Of a stretch of 64,000 nt of DNA, positions 45,528-59,453 are shown in pieces. The translations under genes and the position numbers were made by a program. Source of the DNA: Lycorma delicatula (lineage: Eukaryota; Arthropoda; Insecta; Hemiptera; Fulgoridae); contig NC_134465.1 of the NCBI RefSeq assembly GCF_047948215.1, positions 14,360,522 to 14,424,521 of the forward strand, given 5' to 3'. Numbering within the stretch: position 1 is the stretch's first letter; each line of letters begins with the position of its first letter. The notes beneath the pieces were generated by a model. The model was not told where the DNA came from, ran no database searches, and saw only the letters and a list, made by a program, of their open reading frames with translations.

Positions 45528-46226
45528 ATGTTCTGTATAAGTACAAATACGTCGTTCTTACACGCTACATTCTTTCCGCCATTGGATTTGTCTAATAGCG
45601 ATTAGGAATTGGTGTTGATAAACTTAACCACATACAACTCGATTCCAAATGTCGAAAAGGGAATCAACAACACATTTACTGTTGTACCAAAGAAACCTCA
45701 AAAACCTTTTAAGCTGACACTAGCGACCGGATCGTACGAAGTGGATGATATCGCCAAACGCTTGAGCGATGAACTCAAAGACAAAAGCAAAATAGATTTA
45801 CTTATGCGTCCGAATAACAACACGTTAAAATGCAAACTTAAATGCAGTGCCGCGATTGATTTGACATCAACAGATAGTTTGGCACCGCTGTTGGGATTCG
45901 AGAAAACTAATCTGACGGCGAATATATGGCACGAGTCATCGAAGCCAGTCGCCATTAACAACGTGAACACCGTACGGGTCGAATGCAACCTTATACGAGG
46001 CTCCTATACGAACGGATCAGAGGGACACGTGTTGCACGAATTCACGCTAAGCGTACCGCCTGGTTTCAAAATAATCGAATCGCCGAAGAATATAATCTAT
46101 CTACCGGTGAATACGAAGAGCTTAGACGATATCACTACAAAGTTTACCGATCAAGACGGAAAAGCGATAAATTTTCGCGGTGAAACCGTTACGGTGAGAT
46201 TGCATTTACAAAGGAAAACGAAGTAA
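45528..46226 (+). pseudogene. Copy 3: penton protein
   Basis: Single TAG at about 45,603; otherwise open to the natural end, as in copy 2. Confidence 0.86.
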
Positions 46227-46383
46227 AAGGAAAGCCAATAGATGGGGTTAATATAGAATAGCGGTGGTACTAGTAGCGAAACGACGCGCAAACCGATCAG
46301 TCGACGTGCAAACACCAATGCGTTAACATCGCGTAACGTGTTGTTTCTTCGAAAACTTGGTTTTACATTTTTAGTGAACCGTA

Positions 46384-47647
46384 ATGGCAGCGATAGGAGC
46401 GAATATGTTGGACGTCGGTGAAAGTGTTTCATTCGACAACACGATCACACAGTTCGAATATCATACCCATCTACCGTACGCTTCGTCGACTTACAACAAC
46501 AACAATGAAATCCGAATTCCGATACACCAACAAGATGTGTACACGTTACCGCATAAAAGCTATTTGATGGTCAAAGGTGCGTTAACTGCTAACGCAGGCG
46601 ATAAAAAGGCAATGGAAACGAGGTTAACAAACAACGCGATACAGTTTCTCTTCGAGGAGATAGGATACGAGATAAACGGCACTGAAATGTGTCGCGTACA
46701 AAAGTTAGGAATAACGACAACGATAAAGAATATTCTTTTGTTGCGTTAAAGCAAAGAAAAATATTTTTGAAAATTTCGGGTGGAAGTTCAAAGCGTCTGA
46801 TAAGTTCGATTTGGAAGAAAACACGGGAAGATTTTGCTTTGACGTACCGCTGCGTATGCTGAAGGGTTTCGCCGAAGACTACAAACCCATAATATTGAAC
46901 ATCAAAAAAGAATTGGTTTTGCTTAGATCTTCCAGCGACGTGAACGCATTAGTGTCTTCCAAAGAGACGCCTGATTCCAAGTTGAAAGTGACTAAGATAG
47001 CGTTGAAAGTGACTACGATAGCGTTGAAAATCCCGTATGTTCACGTTACCGATACGATGCGATTGCAATTGTTGAAGGAAGTAGAACGAGATAGACCGTT
47101 AGCGATTGCTTTTCGTACATGGCAAATCCACGAATATCCGGCTCTACCACAAACAAACATACATTCATGGACGGTAAAAGCATGTGCGCAAACGGAGAAA
47201 CCGAGATACGTGATATTCGGTTTACAGACGGATAGAAAGGATAAAGCTCAAAAATCATTGACGCTCTTCGATATGTGCGAGTTTGTAAACGTTCGTCTGT
47301 ATTTGAATTCGCAGTACTATCCGTACGACAATCTACAGGGAGATGTGAATATGATGTATGAAATGTTCGCCAGCATACGGTCCGGTTATTATAACAAACC
47401 AGAAGACGAATGTCCCGCTTACAGTTTGGCGGATTTCAAGACCAGTGTACCGTTAATAGTTATCGACTGTTCCCGTCAGAACGAATCGCTTAAAAAAGGA
47501 ACAGCAGATGTACGTATTGATTTCGATAATAAAAACAATATACCGGCCAACACGACTGCCTACTGTCTCATTATACATTACAGCATCGTCACATACACTC
47601 CGCTGACTGGAATAGTGAAAAAATTATGTAATGCGGGAGGTATTTAA
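46384..47647 (+). pseudogene. MCP: Copy 3: major capsid protein
   Basis: Same frame changes as copy 2 and the same 21-bp internal duplication (about 46,986-47,028). Confidence 0.87.
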
Positions 47648-47735
47648 AATCGATCAATTAGGCCGTAAGGATGGACGGGGAAAGGAAGGTAAAAAGCAAA
47701 TATTAGCTACGTGGCGACGGTTTATATTATATTAG
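47631..47735 (+). pseudogene. Copy 3: membrane-protein gene cut at the junction
   Basis: Identical in structure to 35,725-35,829. Confidence 0.75.
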
Positions 47736-49268
47736 CAGCATTTTATATTAGTAGTAGGTGTAGGCAAGAACATGTTGGTTCTGTAACCCATCGGTTCAAA
47801 TTCGACTTCATACACATATATTTTTTTATGTTTTTTCTTTTAAATTAAATATATTGATTTTAATAATTATTAACCTCTGTAAAAAGTTTTGAATTAAAAT
47901 GGAAGGTACGTAAAATTTTATTTCACTAATAACTTCCAATTTTTTTCATACCTTTTTTTATTGTTATTATTTATTGTGTAAAACATTTTTTACAATTAAG
48001 GGTTAATAATTATTCATGAATGAATATATTTTAATAAAAAAAAGGAAATGAAGTTGCAGTCGAATCAATGTGCCTTCTCTTTGTAAGATCCAAATATTTC
48101 ATTAATTAAAATTTTATTTGGCTATAACTCTGGAACCAATGAAAATAGAAACCGCTTATGATATGTCGTTGAAAGCTCTAAATGAGGGCTTATTACTGAA
48201 GTTAAAAAAAGTCCAAAATCTAAATTTTTTTTTATTTTTGGCTTTTTTGGAAACTTTGGTCCAATCAATTGCAGTTAAAAGGGGAGGTGAACAACTACAT
48301 GTTACAGCAGTCCTAAATAAAAAATTTCAACATTCTATGGCTAACTGTTTTTGAGTTATGCGAGATATATATGTCACACCGAAACTAGTCAAAATGGATT
48401 TAGGGATTTTTAAAATGGATATTTCTGTTGAAATCTGAAAACCTACATTTTTTATGACATAACACTTCCTTTATTTTGAACAAGGAAATAAAACTATCAC
48501 TGTCTCAAATCAAACTTTCACTAATTTTTATCTTTTGTCTGTTCATTCATTTGTGAGTGTGGGTTGGTCCGGCTCTTACTGCTTGTAAAAAAATGATACT
48601 CATCTCTCTCAGATATTAGGTACTACTATTTTTCCATTCGATTCTTGTAAAACTGGAATAATCAGCTCAATCTTAGATGGGATTGAAGTTCACAAAAACA
48701 TTACCAAATGAAGTATATGCCCTATTTTCACTTTCTTGGGTCTATGACCTTTCTTCACTTTTCTTGGGGGTTTTCCAAGGAAAAGATTTGACAGGATGCC
48801 CATTAATTATATACTTTGTATTAAAGGAAAAGAAAAATTTTAAATCTTAATACTTATTTTTAATTAAAAAAAAGGTTTTTTAATTTCTGCTGTACTTTGA
48901 GTAGTCACCAGAGGAAGAATGGTATTTTGTATTTCTCTATGGCCTATAAAATGCATATAGATGGCCTTAACTAGGTACCCTTTTAATTACTGAAAAGTTA
49001 AAAATGTCTTTTGCAATAAATATTATGCCGTTTGCAATGCCAATTACTTCATTAAGCCATGCATACTAACTGCATTTGGTGGTTAATCCAAACTGGTAAA
49101 TTTTATATATATTTTGAATAGTACGGAAATAGAGGTACGGTCGCCATCTGTGACGTCATTGACACACACACACGCGCGCGCGCGCACGAATAAAAAACAA
49201 TTTTTTAGAGGTACCTTGAGGATGATCCTGGTCGTCCAGGCGACGGCCTCGGGAGGCGTGACCAGGCG
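47725..49268. repeat. Junction spacer 3
   Basis: Third copy of the 1,544-bp block. One substitution (TAA to TTA near 48,192) opens a 78-codon frame at 48,118-48,354 that is closed in spacers 1 and 2, so this frame is not evidence for a gene. Confidence 0.85.
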
Positions 49269-51925
49269 TTTCAGTTCATCAGACCCACTTGTCGCTACAC
49301 AAAAGGGACTACTCGTCCACACTACGCGTTCCGTATGCGGTGTATGCAGACTTTGAATCAATTGTATATCCGATGGACACTGCTACTCCTAAACCCAACA
49401 CTAGTTTTACAGATAAGGTAGCCCATCATCTTCCGTCCGGGTCCGCCTATGTAATCGTCGACGAGGATGGGCAGATTTTTGAAGGTCCTGTAGTCTACCG
49501 CGCGAGAACCGATGGTAAAAATATCGTTGAAAATATGCTGGATGAATTGCTCGGTCACGCCGATAGATTGTACAAAATTATGTTTACCGAAAAACCGATG
49601 GTGATGACTCCCGAAGACACTGAAACATTTCAAAGGGCTACCGAGTGTTTTCTTTGTCATTTGAGTTGAACGACGATCGTGTACGTCATCACTCACATAC
49701 CACAGGAAGGTTTCTTGGTGCATATCATAACGAGTGCAATTTAAATTGTAAACGCACCGAGCATATTCCGGTATTTTTTCATAACCTCCGCGGTTACGAT
49801 AGCCATCATATAGTTCATGTTTTGGGAAAATATAAGGACGATGTAAAAATAAACTATATCGCTAACACGTCCGAGCGATTAGTCACTATCCGTCGGTCCG
49901 TTGAGGTTCTTGGACTCTTTACAATTTCTTTCGTCGTCTCCCGAAAAACTTGTGGAAAATCTAGTAAAAGATTGTCAGGACAAAGACACCGTATTTAAAC
50001 GTCTCACGAACTGTTACCCGCTACCCGAGAAAAGAGATTGTTTAATCCGTAAAGGCGTTTACCCGTACGAGTACATGACCCATATAAACAAGTTTTTCGA
50101 AACCCAACTTCCACTGCAGATGGCATTCTATAGTACGCTAAGAAGAGAGAACATAACGGACGATGATTACGTCCACGCTCAAAACGTGTGGGAAACGTTT
50201 AACTGCAATACGTTAGGCGATTACCACGATCTTTATCTTCTTAGTGACGTATTATTGTTGGCAGACGTCTTTGAAAATTTCCGAAGTACGTCTATGCAAT
50301 ATTACGGTTTGGACCCCTGTCACTTTTACTCCACCCCCCATTTCACGTAGAATGCCATATTAAAATTTACCCGACAAAAATTGGAACTGTAGACCGGAAT
50401 AGATATGCATCTGTTTGTTGAAGAAGGTACACGAGGCGGTGTAGCCATGATTTCAAACAGGTACGCTAAGGCGAACAATCCCAACATTCCAGATCAGTAT
50501 GACCCATCCGAACCCACATCCTGCGTTCAATATTACGATTGCAACAACCTTTACGGAACAGCCATGGTTGAGCCCCTACCACACGCTAATTTTAGGTGGC
50601 TGAGTACTGAAGAGATTGACAATCTCGATATTAACAGCGTTGACGATCGTGGTAAAAAGGGTTACATCTTGGAAGTGGATCTTGAGTATCCGAAAGAATT
50701 GCACGATCGTCACAAGGATTACCCTCTCGCACCAGAACGATTAATACCAACCGATGATATGTTGTCCCCGTATTTGAAGGACATAAAGAGATGTCCCGTA
50801 AAGAAATTAATGACAAGATTGTACGACAAACAAAAATCCGTTTTACATTAAAGAAACCTAAAGTTGTATACACGACTAGGACTGAAAGTGAAATACGTTC
50901 ACAGAGTTCTGGAATTCTCCCAATCGCCCTGGTTGAAACCGTACGTCGATTTCAATACTGAAAAACGTGCACAAGCACGAAACAGTTTTGAAAAATAATT
51001 TTTTAAGTTGATGAAAAACGCGGTGTACGGCAAGTCCTTGGAAAACGTACGAAACAGAATAGACTTCCAACTGGTCACTAACAAACGTAAACTGGATAAG
51101 GTGATTGCAAAACCGAGAGTTAAGTTACATCTAGTTAACAAGGATGTCGTCGGGGTAAGTCTGAAGAAAACTGAGATATTCCTCAATCGTCCGATCTTCA
51201 TCGGATTTACCGTATTGGACATTAGCAAAATGATCATGTAAAATTCCACTATGACTACATGGTGGAAAAGTACGGTCATAATATAAATCTTCTAATGACC
51301 GATACGGACAGTCTGATGTATCATATCGTGACCGATAACGTTTACAACGATATTCTTCACGATATCGATCGGTTCGATACTTCAGATTACCCTCACGATC
51401 ACGCATGTTTTAGTAATACTAATAAGAAACGACTTGGTAAATTCAGACAAAATGAATGAAAAAGCTATTCGTGAATTTGTCGGTCTTCGTGCAAAGATGT
51501 ATAGCATTCTCGACTTTAAAAAGAAAGAGAAGAATGTAGAAAAGGGTATTCCTAGAGTATTCATTGCAAAGAATCTTAGACACGATCTGTACAAAAAAAG
51601 TCTTTGTAATGATTCCGTTACGTACACAAGCGCGTACGGAATCATAAGCACTTTACACAATATATTTTCTATTGACAAGTCAAAGAAATCACTTTCGCCT
51701 TACGACGATAAACGGTACATATTAGAAAACAAAATCAACACAGTTCTATACGGACATTACAGTAGAAACAAAAAGAAAAGTAAAATCCCACCCAATAATG
51801 ACGACAACACTCCGAAAAAGAGACCAAGAACCGTAAACGAAGTGCTCATAGCCCACTGTCATGACTATTGTAGTCCAAGAACCGTAAACGAAACCGTAGT
51901 AGCTCAGGGCCATGACTATTGTTAA
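49269..51925 (+). pseudogene. POLB: Copy 4: DNA polymerase B, truncated and broken
   Basis: Shared lesions as in copy 2, plus own substitutions: Cys to Tyr in the CHNEC block (about 49,724), Tyr to Ser near 50,838, and Gly to Glu in the MNGKAIREF block near 51,459. Confidence 0.86.
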
Positions 51926-52731
51926 TTTTTTTTATCATGCGGATATATATTGCCTTTCTTTTATTTATAATAAAACCATTATGTAATAAATTATTGAAAT
52001 AAAGTATATATCTAATAATATAAATGACTATTTTTTTAAAAGCGATCCTTAATCACAATTAAGTCTTGAAAGGCGCTCATCAACTCTATCTCATGCTGTA
52101 CTGTATAATATGCCATTGTGAACACTTCTTCAATACGTAATGTTGACATGTAAAATGTTGAAGTCAGAATGATACTTATATATATACAAAAAGAAATATT
52201 AAGTAAACTGCAATCTTATCAATTTAGTTTATGTACCGTTTTTAATTGCAGTGTCAGCGATAACAAGTACGCGGTTACAAATTAATTTTATTAAAATACA
52301 ATTTTAACTGCAGTATGAGCGATAACAACAATGCGGTTTTGATAAAACTTCTTATAACAAATAAATGTAATTATTATCATCAAGTGAGAGAGAGAGAGAG
52401 AGAGAGACATACTGCATTTCATAATAAAGAAATAATTATTGCACATAATAAAAAAATTATTAAAATAAACTAAATTTAAAGAAATAATTATTAAATAAAT
52501 TAAATTTTATACAACTTATCAGCGGAAGTTGCATTTAGATAAAAATAATTGGAAAATAAAACAGTTTGCATACGATAATTTAATCGCGGTTAGTCAACTC
52601 TTTGTATAAACTTTATTTTCGGAACTTGCATTCAGATAAAAAATAATTGGAAAATAAAACAAGTTAATTTTTTAAGAGATAAAAAAAATTATTCGAAACT
52701 TTATTCATTCTTGCGTTAACACTCAATCATA
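51926..52731. other. Copy 4: AT-rich spacer between POLB and INT
   Basis: Equivalent of 28,113-28,921; no gene seen; (GA)11 near 52,386-52,407. Confidence 0.55.
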
Positions 52732-53231
52732 ATGGAACGTTCTTTTTATGATAGAGTACATACATTTTACAGGGTTATTAGAAACGGACACAAAAAGATA
52801 TATACACCGTTATGGCCGAATATGGCCAATCTGTTACTTTCCCCTTGATCTTAGCTATGCATAGGTTCAGGTACGAGGGTATTCATGATATGGTCAGATG
52901 TGACAATGGTCACATCTGACAAGAGACAGACAATCCATATGTGGAACATACAAGCGGCGTATGCCGTATTGTACGTTTTTCGGGTAACCGTTGAAAATGT
53001 AAAACGGCTCTTTTCAGGGGCACCCTAAACCCCCCGAATCGATCACACATTAAATCTTTATAACCGATCTACACATGTGTAGATCGATTAATGATTTATC
53101 ATTGTTATCGATACGGCCGGTGCCAAGGCCGGGATATAAGAGCGGTGAGGCGGGTAAAAAAACAATAAAGAAATAAAGATCCTTTTTCTTCCTATTCCTA
53201 TCCAAACACACGAAATACGGTCAGTACAACA

Positions 53232-53747
53232 ATGAACGTCAAGGCGTCAATAGCTAAAGAGCTTCACTGACAGGCTCGACGAAACTATCCTTCAAGACGT
53301 GTCGAACTTATGAATATTTCTGATCTTTTCCAAGCTGACCTTGTAGAAATGGGACCGTACGCTAGATCAAACAAAGGCTATCGATACATATTAACGATGA
53401 TAAATTGTTTTTCTAAACTAGCATTCGCCGTACCGGTTAAAACTAAAACCGGTACGGAGATCGCTAAAGCCCTCAAACCTATTTTGGATAAACACAAGAT
53501 GCGGCATTTTCAAACCGATTTGGCTAAAGCGTTCTACAATCCGACGGTTAACCGACTATTACATTCGTACAATATAAATCCACTATTCCACACATTCGGA
53601 TGAAAAAGCGTCGATGGTCGAGCGATTTAATCGAACACTGAAAACGATGATGTGGAGAAAATTTACCGAACAAGGAACCTACAAGTGGTTAGAATTACTA
53701 CCGAAATTGATCGCAAAATACAACACCAGTCATCGCTATCGTCAATA
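53232..53747 (+). pseudogene. INT: Copy 4: integrase
   Basis: The shared TGA (53,268) and frame change are present. This copy has more substitutions than copies 2 and 3: TDLAKAFYN for TDLAKEFYS, Gly for Val near 53,450, and one codon fewer (an AAC repeat) near 53,722. The KAFYN reading agrees with the inverted copy 1, so copies 1 and 4 are closer to each other here. Confidence 0.82.
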
Positions 53748-54114
53748 GCTATCTGTTGCATTTACATTCGGAAGGTGACCGTCATCCGATCAGACGACTT
53801 TTCACACGGTACTTGACAAAGGTCCCGCCACGCGATCCCACAACAGTTGTGGATATCCCGCTGTGGGTTGGAAATGTAAAAAGGGCTGTTGTCTTTAAAG
53901 ACACAAGCACAAAACTGATGATACCGTCTATCGATCAGGGTGTGACGCAATATTACCGCGAATTGTGCATTACCAATCACCGTCCGACGAGAATGAATGT
54001 TTTGTTAATCGATGTTATACGTTTCCTACGCAGAACCAAACAACACGCAGTGTTCTTTAGATCGGTGGAACTAGGATCGTGATGTGATCGACTGTTTTCC
54101 GATCATTCGTAAAC

Positions 54115-55056
54115 ATGATGTCGAACAAGAACGAGGTCGATATGCCATCGTTGTCGCAATGGAAATCGATAGAATACGAGATTCGATTAAACGAAAACAT
54201 CGCGCTATTACGCAAGGAATAACGGAATCGGAACAAATTATGGAAAAGCAGTTTAAGCCTATTGTCGAACCGCTCCGAGAACTTAATCTTTCGTTTAAAC
54301 AAAAGTACGATGTTAAAAAAGTAAAGAATGCAAAGGGAGTGGGTGAAAAGGAGGAGGAGGTGGAAGAGACACCGACGGTTATGAGAAGACTCTTTAAAAC
54401 ACCGCCGTCGGAAAAACAGTTCGTCAAACCTGTAGACCCGTCGACACCGAAAACGTTGAGCGATCGTGCAAAACATTTCCTGGATCTGGCAAAACGGATA
54501 AAGGTAAAAAAATAGACAACGTCCACGGAGTGAAAAACATTGACGATCAATGGACGATCGGAACAAAACCACTCCAGTTCAAAGGAAATAAAATAGTTAA
54601 CAACAAGACGTATAGTGGTTCCAAAGGTCTATAACAATTGATTTTTTTTAACGAACCTGTAGATTATACAACCAAAGATTTAAATAATTATAAGAAAATA
54701 TTAGAAATTACTGAATAAAAGTCAAAATACCGGTCGCATAATTTCCAGTCGATCGTTAAAGTACAAGAATATTATCAAAAGACTGTTTTCCTCGAACGCA
54801 TCTTTTGTCGGAAAGCGGTAATGACGACGAAAGTCCAATAACCGGATCGGGTCTGTTGATGAGAGCGAAGAAAACGGTTAGACGGGGTTACGTTTACTGG
54901 GACGACCCGAATGAACTGTGCGATAGACTGCGACTTTTATTGGCTTTGAAACGTGCGGGTCATACCGGTCAGAAGAACGAAATAGTTTCGATCATAGAAG
55001 AACTGCAAGAAGGCGGATACATAAAGGAGGGTAGTACAGGGAACTTTTTATTTTAA
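54115..55056 (+). pseudogene. Copy 4: Polinton-associated conserved protein
   Basis: Tandem ATG start as in copy 1; a short GTCGTTATT-type repeat is contracted by 18 bp near 54,148; a 5-base deletion near 54,714 creates an immediate TAA in the middle block. The C-terminal block (54,805-55,056) is open. Confidence 0.6.
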
Positions 55057-55067
55057 ACAGTCTGAAG

Positions 55068-56334
55068 ATGAGTATCGACAACTTCGGACGTTCTCGCGTT
55101 GGGAGTGCAACCACCAAACCACCACCAACTCGGATTGAAAAAACCGCCGATTGTCGTTTGAAAAATTTTTTTGATTTCGATATCAAAAAAAGACGTTTGT
55201 GCAACGCCGGATCGCATGTTGAAGATGATGATGGTACAACAATTGGTCACGTTAAGAAAATGTTCGTAAAGCAAAGCGAATTGAATAATAAATACTTACC
55301 GACGGTTTGACCGATGGACAACAACGCACTCTCCTTTTCAAAGAGGCGATTGTGCGATATCGCCGATCCAATTGAAAAAACAGACGTCGTAACTGTCGAC
55401 TATTTACGGAAAAAACTTTTCGATAAAAATGAGACAATTAACGCGAGAGGGTGCGTTATCGCAAATGCTGGTGCACCAAGTAATAGCAAGGATCTCACTA
55501 CAAAGTCATACGTAGACAAAGTGACAAATGGGATTTTAACGATTAAAAACGGAATTGTGGATATCCATAAAAGTGTTATAACAAACGCCATGTCGCCTCA
55601 ACAGTTGACCGACCTCGCGACCAAATGATATGTCGATATAATGAGGGATGAATTGAAGGAAGAGTACGTAATGCATAGCGATCTAAATCATATGTATTCT
55701 TAGCGAAGATTTTTAAAGATGATGACAACGCAGTCAATTATCAAAATAAGCTAATATGTAGAGTCGGTGATCCTGTCGAAAAGACGGACGTCGTTACTGT
55801 CAACTATTTACAAAAAAAAATTTTTCGATGAAAAGCAAATAATCGACGCTAGAGAATCTGTTATCACTATCGCTGGCATGCCTAAAAGTAGCAACGATCT
55901 CGCTACAAATTCCTACGTGGACGATATGCAATTATATATACAAAAATTACTTATTACGACTAAGGGTTATATCGATGACACACTATTTAAGTTTTACAAA
56001 TTTCTATTTGTAAACTACTATTTGTTCTATAAACATTAAGGACAACGCTAACAGAAACTTAAATCAAAAATCGCTTATGCGTATATTAACCGCTGACAAC
56101 ATCACCAAAGCGATTCTGCAAACACAGATCTAAATAGTAGATGCAAAGGAGAACGATGATGCGACAAAAAATATGGTGCGTCCTCCGATCGCTGATAAGA
56201 CAATGAAGAATGAGGATGTGAATAAAAATATGATACGTCCCCCGGTCTCGGATTCAAAAACAGATAAGATGACAACGAAAGAGGATGATGTGAATAAGAA
56301 TATGGTACGATTGCCGAACACGGATCCAATGTAA
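55068..56334 (+). pseudogene. Copy 4: fibre-like repeat protein
   Basis: Full repeat set and the same stops as copies 2 and 3 (about 55,308 and 55,626). Confidence 0.6.
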
Positions 56335-56374
56335 GATGGTAGAATGTCGTAAATAAGTTCATTGTCTATCCGAC

Positions 56375-57156
56375 ATGGCAACAGTGAGGAGGTCAAAACG
56401 TTCTTCTTCAGTTCGAAAGGGTAAGGTGAGAAGATCTAAACGAATAGCCAGTCTTAAACGAGGCGGTGGACTGTTAACAACCCTAACAGCGGAAGCTGCA
56501 GGAGCGTTGGTATCTTATATTGGCGATAAAGCATTAAAAGGTGACAAAAAGGTGGTTGTAAATAAAGGGATCGATTTATTACCGATAGAGTTACATATTC
56601 CGGGATATCAGTACTGCGGACCGAGAACAAATTTAAAAAACGATTAAAGAGAGGCGATCCTGGTGTAAACAAGTTGGACGCCGCTTGTAAAGAACACGAT
56701 ATCGCATACGCAACGTACAGCGATAACGAAAGAAGAGCGGTAGCAGATCGTAAATTAGCCGATAGCGCTTAGGAAAGAGTTAAAACTAAGGATTCGAGTA
56801 TCGCGGAAAAGGCTACGGCATTGGCGGTTACAAACGCTATGAAGTTAAAAGCAAAGTTCGGTGGCGGAAGAGTACGAAGACGAAGAAGACGATCAAAAAG
56901 GAATAATATAAAACGCTTTGTCGAAATGATGAAACGAAAAGCGGGCGCTGCAGGGCGGAGATTATACCTTAAGCCCTACCCTTTGACCGGATCGGGGATG
57001 GGCGGTAAAAAAAACGTCGTCGTCGTCTCCAATAAAGGGAATACCAGTGCGACCGCTATCGAACATAGAACTAATGTGGAACGCGAGAAGACTAAATATA
57101 GCCGATTTTTGAGGGGTCTTCATGTTGGACGCATTAACCACACAACCGAAGACTAA
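56375..57156 (+). pseudogene. Copy 4: phospholipase A2-domain virion protein
   Basis: Same A-AAA-AAC frame change (about 56,635-56,641) and TAG (about 56,770) as copies 2 and 3. Confidence 0.7.
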
Positions 57157-57411
57157 CGAAACTGCGATAGTTAATCTTGACCGCAGTACCGGTCATGGAA
57201 CACACTGGGTATGTTATAGAAAACGTGGACTGACGGTGGACTATTTCGATAGTTTCGGTAATCTGCGTCCACATAACGAATTGAGGCGTTATTTTCCAAT
57301 CGATTCGATTATAAATTTCAATTATAACGGCAGACAGAGTGTAAACACGGTTTTATCTGCGGTCATTTACATCTTGAATTTCTCAGTCGTGATTCGTCAG
57401 CCTACAGGTAA
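57074..57411 (+). pseudogene. PRO: Copy 4: adenain-like protease
   Basis: Same TGA (about 57,110) and frame change as the other copies. Confidence 0.76.
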
Positions 57412-57413
57412 AC

Positions 57414-58112
57414 ATGTTCTGTATAAGTACAAATACGTCGTTCTTACACGCTACATTCTTTCCGCCATTGGATTTGTCTAATAGCGATTAGGAATTGGTG
57501 TTGATAAACTTAACCACATACAACTCGATTCCAAATGTCGAAAAGGGAATCAACAACACATTTACTGTTGTACCAAAGAAACCTCAAAAACCGTTTAAGC
57601 TGACACTAGCGACCGGATCGTACGAAGTGGATGATATCGCCAAACGCTTGAGCGATGAACTCAAAGACAAAAGCAAAATAGATTTACTTATGCGTCCGAA
57701 TAACAACACGTTAAAATGCAAACTTAAATGCAGTGCCGCGATTGATTTGACATCAACAGATAGTTTGGCACCGCTGTTGGGATTCGAGAAAACTAATCTG
57801 ACGGCGAATATATGGCACGAGTCATCGAAGCCAGTCGCCATTAACAACGTGAACACCGTACGGGTCGAATGCAACCTTATACGAGGCTCCTATACGAACG
57901 GATCAGAGGGACACGTGTTGCACGAATTCACGCTAAGCGTACCGCCTGGTTTCAAAATAATCGAATCGCCGAAGAATATAATCTATCTACCGGTGAATAC
58001 GAAGAGCTTAGACGATATCACTACAAAGTTTACCGATCAAGACGGAAAAGCGATAAATTTTCGCGGTGAAACCGTTACGGTGAGATTGCATTTACAAAGG
58101 AAAACGAAGTAA
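57414..58112 (+). pseudogene. Copy 4: penton protein
   Basis: Single TAG at about 57,489; one silent T-to-G change near 57,593; otherwise open to its end. Confidence 0.86.
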
Positions 58113-58269
58113 AAGGAAAGCCAATAGATGGGGTTAATATAGAATAGCGGTGGTACTAGTAGCGAAACGACCCGCAAACCTATCAGTCGACGTGCAAACA
58201 CCTAAGCGTTAACATCGCGTAACGTGTTGTTTCTTCGAAAACTTGGTTTCACAGTTTTAGTGAACCGTA

Positions 58270-59453
58270 ATGGCAGCGATAGGAGCGAATATGTTGGACG
58301 TCGGTGGAAGTGTTTCATTCGACAACACGATCACACAGTACGAATATCATACCCATCTACCGTACGCTTCGTCGACTTACAACAACAACAATGAAATCCG
58401 AATTCCGATGCACCAACAAGATGTGTACACGTTACCGCATAAGAGCTATTTGATGGTCAAAGGTGCGTTAACTACTAATGCAGGCGATAAAAAGGCAATG
58501 GAAACGTGGTTAACAAACAACGCGATACAGTTTCTCTTCGAGGAGATACGATACGAGATAAACGGCACGGAAATGTGTCGCGTACAAAAGTTAGGAATAA
58601 CGACAACGATAAAGAATATTCTTTTGTTGCGTTAAAGCAAAGAAAAATATTTTTGAAAATTTCGGGTGGAAGTTCAAAGCGTCTGATAAGTTCGATTTGG
58701 AAGAAAACACGGGAAGATTTTGCTTTGACGTACCGCTGCGTATGCTGAAGGGTTTCGCCGAAGACTACAAACCCATAATATTGAACGTCAAACAAGAATT
58801 GGTTTTGCTTCGATCTTCCAGCGACGTGAACGCCATTAGTGTCTTCCAAAGAGACGCCTGATTCCAAATTGAAAGTGACTAAGATAGCGTGGAAAATTCC
58901 GTATGTTCACGTTACCGATACGATGCGATTGCAATTGTTGAAGGAAGTAGAACGAGATAGACCGTTAGCGATTGCTTTTCGTACATGGCAAATCCACGAA
59001 TATCCGGCTCTACCACAAACAAACACACATTCATGGACGGTAAAAGCATGTGCGCAAACGGAGAAAGCTCCAAAATCATTGACGCTCTTCGATATGTGCG
59101 ACTTTGTAAACGTTCGTCTGTATTTGAATTCGCAGTACTATCCGTACGACAATCTACAGGGAGATGTGAATATGATGTATGAAATGTTCGCCAGCTTACG
59201 GTCCGGTTATTATAACAAACCAGAGGACGAATGTCCCGCTTACAGTTTGGCGGATTTCAAGACCAGTGTACCGTTAATAGTTATCGACTGTTCCCGTCAG
59301 AACGAATCGCTTAAAACAGGAACAGCAGATGTACGTATCGATTTCGATACCAAAAACAATATACCGGCCAACACGACTGCCTACTGTCTCATTATACATT
59401 ACAGCAACGTCACATACAGTCCGCTGACTGGAATAGTGAAAAAATTTATGTAA
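58270..59453 (+). pseudogene. MCP: Copy 4: major capsid protein, most damaged copy
   Basis: Several amino-acid changes in the N-terminal part, the shared frame changes near 58,620-58,650, an extra base near 58,832 that adds a further shift, a 45-bp in-frame deletion near 59,066 (between short aaa repeats), and an extra T near 59,446 that ends the frame at TAA 59,451, overlapping the next ATG as TAATG. It has no 21-bp duplication. Confidence 0.84.

Larger units (their letters stand above)
37363..49268 (+). repeat. Tandem unit 3, 11,906 bp
   Basis: Nearly identical to unit 2, including the 21-bp capsid duplication shared only by these two, which makes them sister copies. The GA run is (GA)12 here, 13 in unit 2 and 11 in unit 4. 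Confidence 0.88.

Noticed and set aside
48118..48354. 78-codon open frame in spacer 3
   Set aside because: It depends on one substitution; the same frame is closed by TAA in spacers 1 and 2, and it has no ATG at its start.
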